A stretch of DNA of 52,203 nucleotides from an uncultured Pseudomonadota bacterium (lineage in GTDB: Bacteria > Myxococcota_A > UBA796 > SXON01): contig CAIUMM010000185.1 of NCBI GenBank assembly GCA_903900265.1, forward strand, positions 1-52,203, read 5' to 3'. This document shows positions 44,850 to 52,203 of the stretch, one piece after another; within the stretch, counting starts at the first letter, position 1; the number at the start of each line of letters is the position of its first letter. Under the pieces are notes generated by a model. The model worked only from the letters and a program-made list of their open reading frames with translations, searched no databases and was not told the DNA's origin. Position numbers and translations under genes: made by a program.

Positions 44850-44904
44850 GTCGGGGACGGCTACATCGCTGCTGGGCGGCGTTAGTCTTCCCGGAGGAGC
44901 GCGC

Positions 44905-45534
44905 ATGTCCTCAACCGCCGGGGGGCTCTCACCGACCTGGGACGACTACATCGCCGCCGACGAGGGCCACCCCGGCAGGCTCGAGCGGCTGCACGGCGAG
45001 CTGTACGCCATGGCGGGCGGCTCCCCCGCACACGCCTACATCATCCAGACCCTCGGCGTCCTCCTGCGACTCGCCCTCCGCGGCGGCCCGTGCCGCTCGA
45101 CCTCGTCCGACCAGCGCGTGTTGCTGCCCAACGACGACGCTGCTTACCCCGATCTGACCGTGTGGTGCGGCGAAGCCGAGTTCCGCGACGGAAAGACCCT
45201 AACCAACCCCACGGTGATCGTAGAGGTCCTCTCCCCGAGCACCGAGGCCTGGGATCGAGTCGGCAAGCTCGACCTCTACCTCGCCATCCCCACCGTGCAG
45301 CATGTGCTGCTCGTCGAGCACGGCTGTTGGCACCTCACCCTCGTCTCACGCCGGGAAGACGGCACGTGGACCTACGCCAGCGCAGGGCCCGGAGGCAGCG
45401 TGAACCTCTCGGCGGTCGGCATCACCGTGAGCGTAGACGAAGTCTACGACGACATCGCTGCCGTAGGCGGACCCACGCGAGACGCGCGGCTCCCCCGCGA
45501 TCCGACCAAGGTTGCCGACGTAGTAGAGCGCTGA
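44905..45534 (+). CDS. Uma2 family restriction-endonuclease-like protein
   Basis: A 209-residue Uma2 (DUF820) protein with a PD-(D/E)xK fold. Catalytic elements: YPDLTVWCGE (Asp), then NPTVIVEVLSPST (E-x-L pattern) and DRVGKLDLYLAIPTVQHVLLVE. The N-terminal TWDDYIAADEGHPGRLERLHGELYAMAGG (start pattern DDYIAADE and HGELYAM) is standard. The role of Uma2 proteins is unclear. The gene is solitary, with GGAG before the ATG. Convergent with the PIN toxin gene. Confidence 0.92.
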   Translation: MSSTAGGLSPTWDDYIAADEGHPGRLERLHGELYAMAGGSPAHAYIIQTLGVLLRLALRGGPCRSTSSDQRVLLPNDDAAYPDLTVWCGEAEFRDGKTLTNPTVIVEVLSPSTEAWDRVGKLDLYLAIPTVQHVLLVEHGCWHLTLVSRREDGTWTYASAGPGGSVNLSAVGITVSVDEVYDDIAAVGGPTRDARLPRDPTKVADVVER

Positions 45535-45544
45535 TTCGCGCCCC

Positions 45545-45982
45545 TCACCCGCGCATCCCATCCCACGGGTTGACGACAACGACCCCGGTCCCTTCAAAGT
45601 CCGCGACGTTGCGCGTGGCGAGCTTGAGCTCGTGGCAGAGCGCCGTGGCCGCGAGCAAGGCGTCGACCGGTCGGCGCTCCGGTCGGATACGGACGCCGGC
45701 GCGACGTCCCGCGGCGCTGATCGCGCCCCACTGTAGCGCGACGGCCTCGTCTACGGGGAGGACGCGGTCACCGAAGGTCACGCGCAGCTCGCTCAACCAC
45801 GCATCGATGCGATCCTTTCGCGATCCTGCGTCCAGGAGGTCCGCCCCCTTCTTGATCTCGCCTACCGTGAGCACCGAAAGCCAGAGCGCGTCGTCACGCA
45901 CGCCCTCGATCCACGCGAGGACCGCGGGGTCAGGCGCTGGCTTCGCCAGCTCGGAGATCACACAGGTGTCGAGCAGAATCAC
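45545..45982 (-). CDS. PIN domain toxin, FitB/VapC type
   Basis: A 145-residue PIN RNase. Catalytic acids: Asp5 (LLDTCVISEL), Glu42 (SVLTVGEIKKG), Asp107 (PVDALLAATA) and Asp128 (TRNVADF), a complete set. Length and EIKKGADLL are typical of the FitB/StbB subgroup. It overlaps the Phd-type antitoxin gene by 4 bp. Confidence 0.94.
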   Translation of the reverse strand: MILLDTCVISELAKPAPDPAVLAWIEGVRDDALWLSVLTVGEIKKGADLLDAGSRKDRIDAWLSELRVTFGDRVLPVDEAVALQWGAISAAGRRAGVRIRPERRPVDALLAATALCHELKLATRNVADFEGTGVVVVNPWDGMRG

Positions 45983-46227
45983 GGGAGCGCCACGTCGGCC
46001 CGCTCGCCGCTGTCGCGCGACAGGTCGATCCCATCGAGCGGGGCGGAGCGCAGGAACGACTTCAGGCTGGGCACCGGGCCGACCACCCGACGCCAGGTGT
46101 CGATGGCGACGACCACGACGACTGGCTCGCCGCGACGGGTGACCGTTTGCGGGCCGGAGTGCAGCGCATCCTCGACCACCTCGCTGAAGCGGTTCTTGGC
46201 ATCCTGAAGTTGCCAGGCGGTCGACAT
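45979..46227 (-). CDS. Phd/YefM-type antitoxin
   Basis: An 82-residue antitoxin. The N-terminal half is the Phd/YefM DNA-binding fold (WQLQDAKNRFSEVVEDAL, PQTVTRRGEPVVVVVAID), and the C-terminal half is the toxin-wrapping tail (SLKSFLRSAPLDGIDLSRD). ATG at 46227 has GGAG just upstream; the longer open frame to 46503 reads antisense to the next gene and is rejected. The palindrome at 46238-46258 is the likely autoregulatory operator. Confidence 0.93.
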   Translation of the reverse strand: MSTAWQLQDAKNRFSEVVEDALHSGPQTVTRRGEPVVVVVAIDTWRRVVGPVPSLKSFLRSAPLDGIDLSRDSGERADVALP

Positions 46228-46237
46228 GGGCGGACTC

Positions 46238-46258
46238 CTATCTAGACAGACTAGATAG
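46238..46258. promoter_or_regulatory. Palindromic operator of the Phd-PIN operon
   Basis: ctatctag-acaga-ctagatag: perfect 8-bp inverted repeat with a 5-bp spacer, 11 bp upstream of the antitoxin start. Phd/YefM antitoxins bind such palindromes over their own promoter. Confidence 0.8.
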
Positions 46259-46292
46259 CTCCAAGATCCACCCCGGTCAACCCCGCAGCGCC

Positions 46293-47636
46293 CTACCGCC
46301 GCGCGGCGTTCAAGCGCGCGGCCTCGGCCCAGGCCTTTTGGGCCTCCGCGCTGCGGCCCTGCGCGCTGTACAGGTCGCCCTGCAGCGCGTACAGGTTGGA
46401 GCGATACGGCGTGTTCGCCGATCCGCGACGCAAGCCGGCAGAGACGGTGGTGAGCGCGGCGTCCAAGCGACCCAAGGCGCGCAAGCTGCGCCCGACGTGC
46501 CAAGCGGCGTCCTGCGCGACGTCGGTGCGCGCGCTGGTCAAGAACCCCGAGAATGCAGACACCGCCTCGGTGTAGCGCCCCGAGGCTTCGAGGCGGATCG
46601 CGGCGCTGTAGGCCGCCGCGATGTCCGGATACGCGCTGTAGAACGACGAATTGTAGTCCCGCGGCGCGACGTTCGAGCCCTGAGCTTCGTCCGCCGCCGC
46701 CCGGTAACGGTCCTGCTCTTCTTCCTTTGCAGCGGAGACGGGAGCAGCGGAGGCGGGAGCAGCGGAGGCGGGAGCAGCGGAGACGGGAGCAGCGCCCTGC
46801 GCGACGGGAGCGTCGTCCTTCGCTGCGGCGTCCGACGTTGCGACGGCCTTCGCGGCCTTCGCGGCCGAGCGTTTCTCTGCCGGCGCAGCGGACTCCGCGG
46901 CGACCTGACCGTAGCCCCCAGACGGTTCCGGAGGAGGCGCCGCAGCCCCGGGAGCGGCGGGCGCAGCGACCGGAGCCACCGAAGCGTCCCCATCGGCGAG
47001 GCTCTCAGCGATGGCGGGGTTATCGGACCCAGCAACCGCCCCAGACGCAGCGCCAGACGCACCCATCGGCGCGCGGGACTCAGCCCGTCCGACTGCCGTG
47101 GTGGGAGAGGCCCGCGCAGGCTCGGCGGCGACACCTTCGAGGGCATCCGGCGCGACGCCATCGGCCTCGAGCGGCTTCGTCGCCATCGCGTCCCCTGCTC
47201 CGGCGACCGGCGCAGCCGCAGGCATCTCGGAGAGGCGCGCGACCTCGGGGCTCTCGGGGGTCAAGCCACTCCCGACACGCACGGCGATCAGCGTCACCGC
47301 AGCGGCGGCGACCACCAAGCCCACGCCCGGGATCGCCCACCACGCGCGTTTGGGCGCTGCGCGGGACGCCGCATCGCGACGGGGTTCAACGCTGGCGCGC
47401 GGGTCCACACGCGCAGCCACACGGGCCGCATCTTTTCGAGCCGCCGCACCCGCGAACGGCCCGGAGCTGACCGAGCCCAGCACCTCGTCGAGCGTCAGCC
47501 GCAACGGCGGCGCCAAGTCCGGCCGCAGCGCGTACACCCCCGCCACCACGTCGGCGTCCAAGCCCTCAGGCGCAGGCGTACCCGGCGGGCTTTGGAGCCA
47601 GTCGGCGAGCAGCTTTGCTTCGGAGGATTCAGACAT
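46293..47636 (-). CDS. Putative anti-sigma/TPR membrane protein
   Basis: A 447-residue protein placed 6 bp after the ECF sigma gene. The N-terminal 1-60 (LADWLQSPPGTPAPEGLDAD, ALRPDLAPPLRLT) is a motif I associate with myxobacterial sigma-linked regulators; no zinc-binding HC2 pattern is seen. One membrane helix at about 100-120 (WWAIPGVGLVVAAAAVTLIA) leads to a long Ala/Pro/Ser periplasmic stretch with four 15-bp DNA repeats (46731-46790), and three TPR units end the protein (AIRLEASGRYTEAVSAF, GRSLRALGRLDAAL, QGDLYSAQGRSAEAQKAW). Inferred role: membrane sensor holding the sigma factor. Confidence 0.8.
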   Translation of the reverse strand: MSESSEAKLLADWLQSPPGTPAPEGLDADVVAGVYALRPDLAPPLRLTLDEVLGSVSSGPFAGAAARKDAARVAARVDPRASVEPRRDAASRAAPKRAWWAIPGVGLVVAAAAVTLIAVRVGSGLTPESPEVARLSEMPAAAPVAGAGDAMATKPLEADGVAPDALEGVAAEPARASPTTAVGRAESRAPMGASGAASGAVAGSDNPAIAESLADGDASVAPVAAPAAPGAAAPPPEPSGGYGQVAAESAAPAEKRSAAKAAKAVATSDAAAKDDAPVAQGAAPVSAAPASAAPASAAPVSAAKEEEQDRYRAAADEAQGSNVAPRDYNSSFYSAYPDIAAAYSAAIRLEASGRYTEAVSAFSGFLTSARTDVAQDAAWHVGRSLRALGRLDAALTTVSAGLRRGSANTPYRSNLYALQGDLYSAQGRSAEAQKAWAEAARLNAARR

Positions 47637-47642
47637 TGGTTT

Positions 47643-48380
47643 CTACGGGGTATCTACGTGGGGGGTGTAGGCTTTGCGGAACGCCGCGCTGGCCCGGTGG
47701 AGGATGACGTCGAAATTTCCGACGGTGACGCCCATGCGAGCGGCGCATTCTTCTCGAGGGAGATCCTGAAGGAGTCTGAGCTGAAGCGCCTCGGCGTAGC
47801 GGGGGTTGAGCGTCGCGAGCGCCCCTTCGATCTGCGCGCGGGTGTCTTCGGTTTCAAGGGCGTCGGCGGGGTCGTTGGGGCCTTCGGATGCGATGCGGGT
47901 CTCAGCCTCGAGCGCGCTCTCCAAACGACGGGCGCGCTGGTCGGCGCGGTGTACGTCGGTGGCGCGGTTGATCGCGATGCGTCGCAGCCAGAAGTAGATG
48001 CTCTTGTTGTCCTCCGGGTGGTACTGCTCGATGCGTTCGAGCACCGCTTTGAACGTGTCGCGAAGCACGTCCTCGGCCTGTTCCCGGTTGGGCAATCGGG
48101 GCAGGATGATCTCGCGGAACAACGGCGTGCCGTACCAGACGTACAGCGTCGACGCGGCCGCGCGATCCCCCTGACGCAGCCGTTCCACGACGGCGCGCTC
48201 TTCAGGTAAGGGTGCGAGCTCGGCTTCGTCAGTCAGAGCGCCTCCTGCGTCGCTCGGGTACAGAACGCGGACGGCCGGCCCGATCTTACACCCGATCTTA
48301 CATCCGATCTTACGCCCGACGCGAAGCCGATCATCGTGCTCAGTCCCGCAGCTTCCGGGCCAGAGCTTTGGCGCCGACAT
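47643..48380 (-). CDS. ECF-type RNA polymerase sigma factor
   Basis: Region 2 is seen in TLYVWYGTPLFREIILPRLPN-like sequence through EQAEDVLRDTFKAVLERI (DxxQ/xxVF helix) and YFWLRRIAINRATDVHR (2.4). Region 4 is seen in LATLNPRYAEALQLRLLQDL, EECAARMGVTVGNFDVILHRASAAF. As drawn (245 residues) it overlaps the J-domain gene by 41 bp and carries a 12-bp repeat (KIGC copies). The natural N-terminus may be about 48 codons shorter, at an unusual CTG (48236) behind AGGAGG; no ATG/GTG/TTG exists in between. It is co-transcribed with the putative anti-sigma gene. Confidence 0.88.
   Translation of the reverse strand: MSAPKLWPGSCGTEHDDRLRVGRKIGCKIGCKIGPAVRVLYPSDAGGALTDEAELAPLPEERAVVERLRQGDRAAASTLYVWYGTPLFREIILPRLPNREQAEDVLRDTFKAVLERIEQYHPEDNKSIYFWLRRIAINRATDVHRADQRARRLESALEAETRIASEGPNDPADALETEDTRAQIEGALATLNPRYAEALQLRLLQDLPREECAARMGVTVGNFDVILHRASAAFRKAYTPHVDTP
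48279..48314 (-). repeat. 12-bp triple repeat near the sigma factor start
   Basis: Two exact copies of cccgatcttaca and a third with two changes. It lies in the part of the sigma gene whose coding status is unsure. If translated it gives three KIGC/KIGP units; if not, it is a repeat 45-80 bp upstream of the CTG candidate start. Confidence 0.85.
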
Positions 48381-49461
48381 GGTTCTTGTCGAGCGTGAGC
48401 GCGGTCCCGACCAAGCGACGCGCGTTCTCTTTCAGGCCGATGACGTCGTAAAGCTCCGCGAGCGCCATCGCATACTCGACGTTTTTCGGGTCTTTCGCGA
48501 TCGCCTTCCGGTACATCTCTACCGCGGCGCGATTTTCGTCGTCCTTCGCGCGCAGGATCTTCCCCAGCTTATAAAACGCCTTGCCCTCGGGAGGATCCAG
48601 CTCAACGGCCTTGCGGTAGTTCGCCTCGGCCTCGGCCGCTTGCCCGTAGGTCTCGGCGGTCTCGGCGGCGGCGACGTACTGCACCGCCCGCGCCTGACGG
48701 CCGATGGTCACCGCCTTCTTGTGCAGCTCCTGGTAGGCGGCATTCTGGGGATCGTAGCGCGTAGCGAGGTAGAGGTTGCTCTCGGCTTTCTTCCAGTTCC
48801 CCTCGTCAAAGTCCTTCTTTCCCGCTTCATAGTAGGTGCGCGCCTGAACCACCTGCGCGGCGAGCTGCCCGCGCAGACGCTCAACGGGAGACTCCGGACG
48901 CGGCGCGCGCGGCGGCATGCTCGGCTGAGCGCCCATCATCCCCGACCGCGGCGGCATGCTCGCCTGAGCGCTCATCATCCCGGGGGAGCTCGGCGGCAGC
49001 GTGCCCGAAGGCCTCGGGGGGAGCGTAGGGGACTGGCCCGCAGCGGGCGCAGCAGGCGCGGCAGGCGCAGCAGGCGCAGCAGGCGCAGCAGGCGCAGCAG
49101 GCGCACGAGGCGGCGGGAGCGAGCCCGTCCGCGGCGAGCCCAAACGCGGGGGTACCGACGGCGCACGCGCGCGCAGATCCCGATCGTAGGCCATACGCTG
49201 GGCAGGATCCCGCAGGACCCGAAAGGCGCGCGTCACCGCAGCGAAGTTCTCATCCAGCAGCATCTGCGCGTCGCCCAGATCCCGGTTGAAGAACCGGTCG
49301 GGGTGCCAGTGACGGACGAAGGTGTGGTAGCCGGCGTCGATGTCCTCTTTGGACGCGGAGAGCGTGATTCCAAGTACGTCGTAGTGGCTGCCGCCCTGCA
49401 CCAGACGCTGCACACGACCAAGCTCTTGCAGCTCGTGTTCGGTCAGCGGCTTTCGTTCCAA
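48340..49461 (-). CDS. J-domain/TPR protein
   Basis: A 373-residue DnaJ-like protein. J domain at about 25-97 with the HPD motif at 53-55 (VRHWHPDRFFNRD), which stimulates Hsp70 ATPase. Then a Pro/Ala-rich linker (nine-bp repeats, PAA units, DNA about 49041-49107; and two PPRSGMM/PPRAP segments), then a TPR array (YYEAGKKDFDEGNWKKAESN, AEANYRKAVELDPPEGKAFY, AVEMYRKAIAKDPKNVEYA). It lacks the zinc-finger and client domains of DnaJ, so it is a class III co-chaperone. Start ATG 49461. Common in Myxococcota with this layout. Confidence 0.93.
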   Translation of the reverse strand: MERKPLTEHELQELGRVQRLVQGGSHYDVLGITLSASKEDIDAGYHTFVRHWHPDRFFNRDLGDAQMLLDENFAAVTRAFRVLRDPAQRMAYDRDLRARAPSVPPRLGSPRTGSLPPPRAPAAPAAPAAPAAPAAPAAPAAGQSPTLPPRPSGTLPPSSPGMMSAQASMPPRSGMMGAQPSMPPRAPRPESPVERLRGQLAAQVVQARTYYEAGKKDFDEGNWKKAESNLYLATRYDPQNAAYQELHKKAVTIGRQARAVQYVAAAETAETYGQAAEAEANYRKAVELDPPEGKAFYKLGKILRAKDDENRAAVEMYRKAIAKDPKNVEYAMALAELYDVIGLKENARRLVGTALTLDKNHVGAKALARKLRD

Positions 49462-49511
49462 TTCGACTCCTCGGGGCGCACGACGACGCCTTCCGAAACC
49501 CTAACGCGGGA

Positions 49512-50375
49512 CTATCGCTTCGACGCGCGCGCCAGCGGGTGCGCGTTGTCCCACGTCTCCCTGAGCTGGTCCAGATCGACCGCCGCATACCGCTGCGTGG
49601 TGGACAGCGAAGCGTGCCCGAGCATCTCCTGAATGCTCCGGATGTCCGCCCCATTTTGCAGGAGATGGGTCGCAAAGCTGTGCCGCAGGGCGTGGGGATG
49701 AACCCCGGACAAACCGTTCTTGACCCCGGAACGGTGCACGATGGTGTAGATCGACCGCGTTCCCAGCCTGCCGCCGGCGGGGTTCAAGAACAGCGCGCCC
49801 TTCCGAAACGCGCCGCCGCCCTGGGATTCCAACAGCGCCAGCACCGCCGCCACCCCCGGCGGACCGAGCGGCACTCGCCGGTCTTTACGGCCTTTGCCCA
49901 TCCGAACCTGCACGAGACCTTCCTCGCAGTTCACGTCGGCGACATCCAAGCCGGCCAGCTCGGACACCCGCAGCCCGGCGCCGTAGGCCAGCTCGAGGAT
50001 CGCGCGATTGCGCAAAGTAGCCTCGCCGATCGGGTTCTCCACCAGCGCCTCAGTCTCCAGCGGCTCCAGCACCCGCGGCAACGATCCGCGCACACGCGGA
50101 CGCGCGAGCAGCTCGGTCGGATCCTCGGTGATCAAGCCTTCGCGCATCGCCCACCGAAAATAGGAGCGCATCGCAGCGAGGCGCTGCGCCACCGTGGCCG
50201 ACGAGCCCCCGACACGCGCGAGGTATCCGCGAAGATCGAAGCGTGTTGCGCTGTGCAACGGGCGCCCGTCCATGCGCTCGGCGATCTCGGACAGCACCCG
50301 CCCATACGCCCGGAGCGTGTGCGCCGATGCGCCCTGCTCGGCGCGAAGAAAGCCTATAAACCGTTCCATAAGCAA
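49512..50375 (-). CDS. xerC: Tyrosine recombinase XerC-like
   Basis: A 287-residue site-specific recombinase. N-terminal SAM-like core-binding domain (1-100), catalytic domain from 101 with Arg136 (GAGLRVSEL), a lysine in GKGRKDR (161-165), His228/Arg231 (HPHALRHSFATHLL), His254 (LGHASLSTT) and nucleophile Tyr263 (TTQRYAAV). All active-site residues are present and the length is that of XerC/XerD. Chromosome-dimer resolution is the likely role; without a dif site in view, XerC versus XerD versus another integrase is not settled. Two ATG starts lie 6 bp apart. Confidence 0.93.
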   Translation of the reverse strand: MLMERFIGFLRAEQGASAHTLRAYGRVLSEIAERMDGRPLHSATRFDLRGYLARVGGSSATVAQRLAAMRSYFRWAMREGLITEDPTELLARPRVRGSLPRVLEPLETEALVENPIGEATLRNRAILELAYGAGLRVSELAGLDVADVNCEEGLVQVRMGKGRKDRRVPLGPPGVAAVLALLESQGGGAFRKGALFLNPAGGRLGTRSIYTIVHRSGVKNGLSGVHPHALRHSFATHLLQNGADIRSIQEMLGHASLSTTQRYAAVDLDQLRETWDNAHPLARASKR

Positions 50376-50393
50376 GAAGCTAACCGAACCCGA

Positions 50394-51038
50394 TCACAGC
50401 CGGCGACGTACGCCCCAGCGCGCGTCGTCCCAGTCATCCCGCCCCGGGTCGGCCGGTACGGTGACGCTGCGCAGCCAATGCACCCCGCAGGTGCCCCGCT
50501 CCCGCAGCGCCAGCGCGCCACAAATGCCCGCTCCGTCCAGCGATACTGGGCCTTGAACAGCAAGGTGCTCGCCGTCGCGCAGATCCAGCGCGGCTCGGGC
50601 GGCGTCTTCGGCCCAGATCCACCGGCGGAACGGCAGACCGCGCGGCAAACGACCGGTTTGTCCCTGCCGCATCGCGTCAAGCACCGGCTGAAGCGAGCGT
50701 TCGTGCAGGTCCCACGCTGGGCTGACCAGCAGGCTCGCGGACGCGCCGGAGACCCGCGCGCCGAGGGTCACGACCCGCCTGCCCGCGCGGCGCACAAAGG
50801 CCGCGATCTGCTCCTCCGGCGCGCTCGCCGCCACGATCACGCAGGTGTCTGCAGGGAGATCGGCGGGGAGCGGGTCTCGAAGATCGTAGCGACGCCACAG
50901 GCCCGCGTGCGCCCGCGGCGTGCGCGAACCGACGACCACCGGTCGCGTTCGGGCCGCGACCCGCGCCACTGCAGCGCCCACCACCCCGCCGCCCACGACG
51001 AGGACGCCGCCGCTTAGCGGCTGATCCGCGGCGGCCAC
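50394..51038 (-). CDS. NAD(P)-binding (SDR/epimerase-like) protein
   Basis: A 214-residue Rossmann protein. Strand-turn-helix VLVVGGGVVGAAVARVAA starts at about residue 8 (GGGxxG). CVIVAASAPEEQIAAFV and RRVVTLGARVSG follow as in epimerase-like domains; no YxxxK is evident. The start is GTG at 51038, four bases after the PHP gene stop; the open frame reaches 51122 but would overlap the PHP gene by 80 bp. Substrate unknown. Confidence 0.78.
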   Translation of the reverse strand: MAAADQPLSGGVLVVGGGVVGAAVARVAARTRPVVVGSRTPRAHAGLWRRYDLRDPLPADLPADTCVIVAASAPEEQIAAFVRRAGRRVVTLGARVSGASASLLVSPAWDLHERSLQPVLDAMRQGQTGRLPRGLPFRRWIWAEDAARAALDLRDGEHLAVQGPVSLDGAGICGALALRERGTCGVHWLRSVTVPADPGRDDWDDARWGVRRRL

Positions 51039-51042
51039 GGCC

Positions 51043-51879
51043 CTACGCGTCCAGCGCGGCGAGCCACCGGTCGGAGTGCTCCCCCGCCAGCGAAAAATGA
51101 CCAAAATCGTCGGTCCAACCATGCCAGTCGCTGCCGCCGGTGACCATCAACTTGTGTCGCGTCGCGAGTCGTTTCAGCCCGTTCTTGGTGGGCTTGTCGG
51201 TGCGCGGGCGCACGCCCTCCAGCGCTTGCAAGCCCGCGGCGATAAAAGTCTCGACGTGCCGCTGCGCGTCATTGAGCGGCGGGTGCGCCCAGGACGTCTG
51301 TCCGCCAGCGTCCCGCGCGACGCGGATCGCATCGACGAACGACAGATCACACAGCGGGACGTTCCGCGGGTCGCGCAGCAGATCGTAGGCGTTCTGCCAA
51401 GTGAATTCGGGGGAAGGCTCCCCGCTCGGAAGCATGTGCTTTTTCTGCAGCGCCGCCGCGAGGTGATGCCGCGTCAGCGCGCGCTCGCCTGCGTGGGCTT
51501 CGGGAGCCGCGCGATCGGGCAGCTCCAAGCGCTCGCAGGTGTAATCAAAGCGCGCCGCACGAAAGCGAGCCCGCGACTTGCAAAACTCGATGAATTCGGC
51601 CGGCATCTCGCCCGGAAAGTAGACGAGCAGGTGGTACTCGCGGCCGTCATGCGCCCCGGTGACCTCCACGCCGTGAATCAAGCGCAGCGGGGCTTCGGGC
51701 GCGCCGGTCTTCAGGTTGGGCGGACGGGCCACGAGGCCCGGCGGCAGCACCGGCGGAAGATCGTGGTCGGTGAGCGACAGCACGTCCAGCCCGCTGGCGA
51801 GCGCACGCGCGAGCACCTCCGCAGCCGGGTACCGACCATCCGAGGACGTAGAGTGACAGTGCAGGTCCAGACGCGCCAT
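51043..51879 (-). CDS. PHP domain phosphoesterase
   Basis: A 278-residue metal-dependent phosphoesterase of the PHP family. Metal ligands: His7 and His9 (LDLHCHSTSSDGR), Asp14, Asp38/His39 (SLTDHD), Glu in IHGVEV, and late TGGSDWHGW and SWAHPPLN. The family includes RNase AM (YciV/TrpH) and nucleotide or nucleic-acid phosphoesterases; the compact size and FDYTCERLEL-like insert fit the TrpH/RnmA group. The start at 51879 is chosen because the ~99 codons before it are Arg/Gly low-complexity and overlap the YggU-type gene in antisense-like composition. Confidence 0.92.
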   Translation of the reverse strand: MARLDLHCHSTSSDGRYPAAEVLARALASGLDVLSLTDHDLPPVLPPGLVARPPNLKTGAPEAPLRLIHGVEVTGAHDGREYHLLVYFPGEMPAEFIEFCKSRARFRAARFDYTCERLELPDRAAPEAHAGERALTRHHLAAALQKKHMLPSGEPSPEFTWQNAYDLLRDPRNVPLCDLSFVDAIRVARDAGGQTSWAHPPLNDAQRHVETFIAAGLQALEGVRPRTDKPTKNGLKRLATRHKLMVTGGSDWHGWTDDFGHFSLAGEHSDRWLAALDA

Positions 51880-51929
51880 TGGATGCACCCTAACGTGTCG
51901 CGCCGCCAGCGGGCTCCGCGATCGGTTGC

Positions 51930-52203
51930 TCAGCCCCCGCGCGGTGCCGCCCGCAGCGCCTCCAGCACCCGCGCGATGTCTGCGTCGTCGCCGTCGAGCT
52001 CCAGGACTTTGTCGCGGTTCGTGTCCCCCAAGCGCACGCGCACGCGGACCTTCACCCCCGCAGCGCCGAACACCTCCCGCGCGAGGAACGCGCACACCCG
52101 CTCGTTGGCTTTGCCGTCGACGGGGGGCGCGCGCACGCGCACCTGCCATCCCCGCGCTTCGTCCCACGTAAGACACTCCTTGGACGCACCCGGTTGTACC
52201 CGC
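51930..52203 (-). CDS. YggU/DUF167 family protein (5' end beyond window)
   Basis: A partial protein (at least 90 residues, N-terminus cut by the right edge). The family signature is clear: VQPGASKECL near the edge, QVRVRAPPVDGKANERVCAFLA (APPVDGKAN motif) and VKVRVRLGDTNRDKVLEL. Members are small alpha/beta proteins without settled biochemistry, often genetically near proC or division genes. A GTG at 52142 could be read as a start but would cut the conserved PGASK strand. Followed after 50 bp by the PHP gene. Confidence 0.9.
   Translation of the reverse strand, partial: RVQPGASKECLTWDEARGWQVRVRAPPVDGKANERVCAFLAREVFGAAGVKVRVRVRLGDTNRDKVLELDGDDADIARVLEALRAAPRGG

Noticed and set aside
45979..46503. 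Longer start for the Phd-type antitoxin
   Set aside because: The added 92 residues have no Phd similarity and run over the operator and antisense to the next gene; ATG 46227 with GGAG is better.
1..52203. tRNA or rRNA genes
   Set aside because: Read through the gaps for TψC-like and 3' acceptor patterns; none were convincing. A tRNAscan/Infernal run would decide.

Overview
The window looks like chromosomal DNA from a high-GC member of the Myxococcota (or a close deltaproteobacterial relative). This is inferred from gene content, not from a marker phylogeny. Supporting signs are a TonB/ExbB/two-ExbD operon, many lipoproteins with Asp/Cys-rich MopE-type repeats, paired M16 peptidases, a J-domain/TPR protein, an ECF sigma factor with a TPR-bearing putative anti-sigma protein, and a very large Pfa/PKS-like synthase. 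About 95% of the sequence is coding. GC-rich third positions produce many long shadow reading frames, which are left out. No rRNA, tRNA, CRISPR array or insertion sequence was seen.

Layout. 1-2569: a partial FGE/SUMF1-domain protein and a GT-C-like membrane protein. 2859-5939: a compact three-gene operon of a tandem AAA ATPase and two small unknown proteins. 6199-7347: a Fic protein with an inhibitory motif. 7580-17398: one 3272-residue synthase, read as KS-AT-ACP-KS-ACP-ACP-KR-DH-PPTase. All three of its carrier domains have Thr where the phosphopantetheine Ser is expected. 17574-22909: glutathione peroxidase and a [2Fe-2S] ferredoxin, an alpha/beta hydrolase, a class V aminotransferase, pilT and a ThiS-like carrier. 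22910-23391: the only long gene-free stretch; it holds an AT-rich island, a good sigma70-type promoter on a palindrome, and several hairpins. 23392-30635: an exported protein of unknown function, the TonB-ExbB-ExbD-ExbD operon, xseB, an M3 oligoendopeptidase and lgt. 30757-39533: a 979-residue MopE-repeat lipoprotein, then on the minus strand two translationally coupled bPH2 (YdbS/YdbT-like) proteins with a membrane protein, and an M16 pair made of one catalytic and one HxxEH-less protein. 39595-46258: two toxin-antitoxin pairs, a cysteine-less TlpA-like lipoprotein, SnoaL-like and Usp-like proteins, an FGE-like lipoprotein, a TPR-GGDEF diguanylate cyclase and a Uma2 protein. 46293-52203: a co-directional minus-strand run of a YggU family protein, a PHP phosphoesterase, an NAD(P)-binding protein, XerC, a J-domain/TPR protein, an ECF sigma factor and its putative regulator.

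The most unusual items are the all-in-one synthase with Thr-type carrier domains and a fused phosphopantetheinyl transferase, the structured non-coding region near 23 kb, and the AAA operon. Across the window, short tandem repeats with units that are multiples of 3 bp recur inside protein linkers, while the clearest repeat outside genes has a 13-bp unit.
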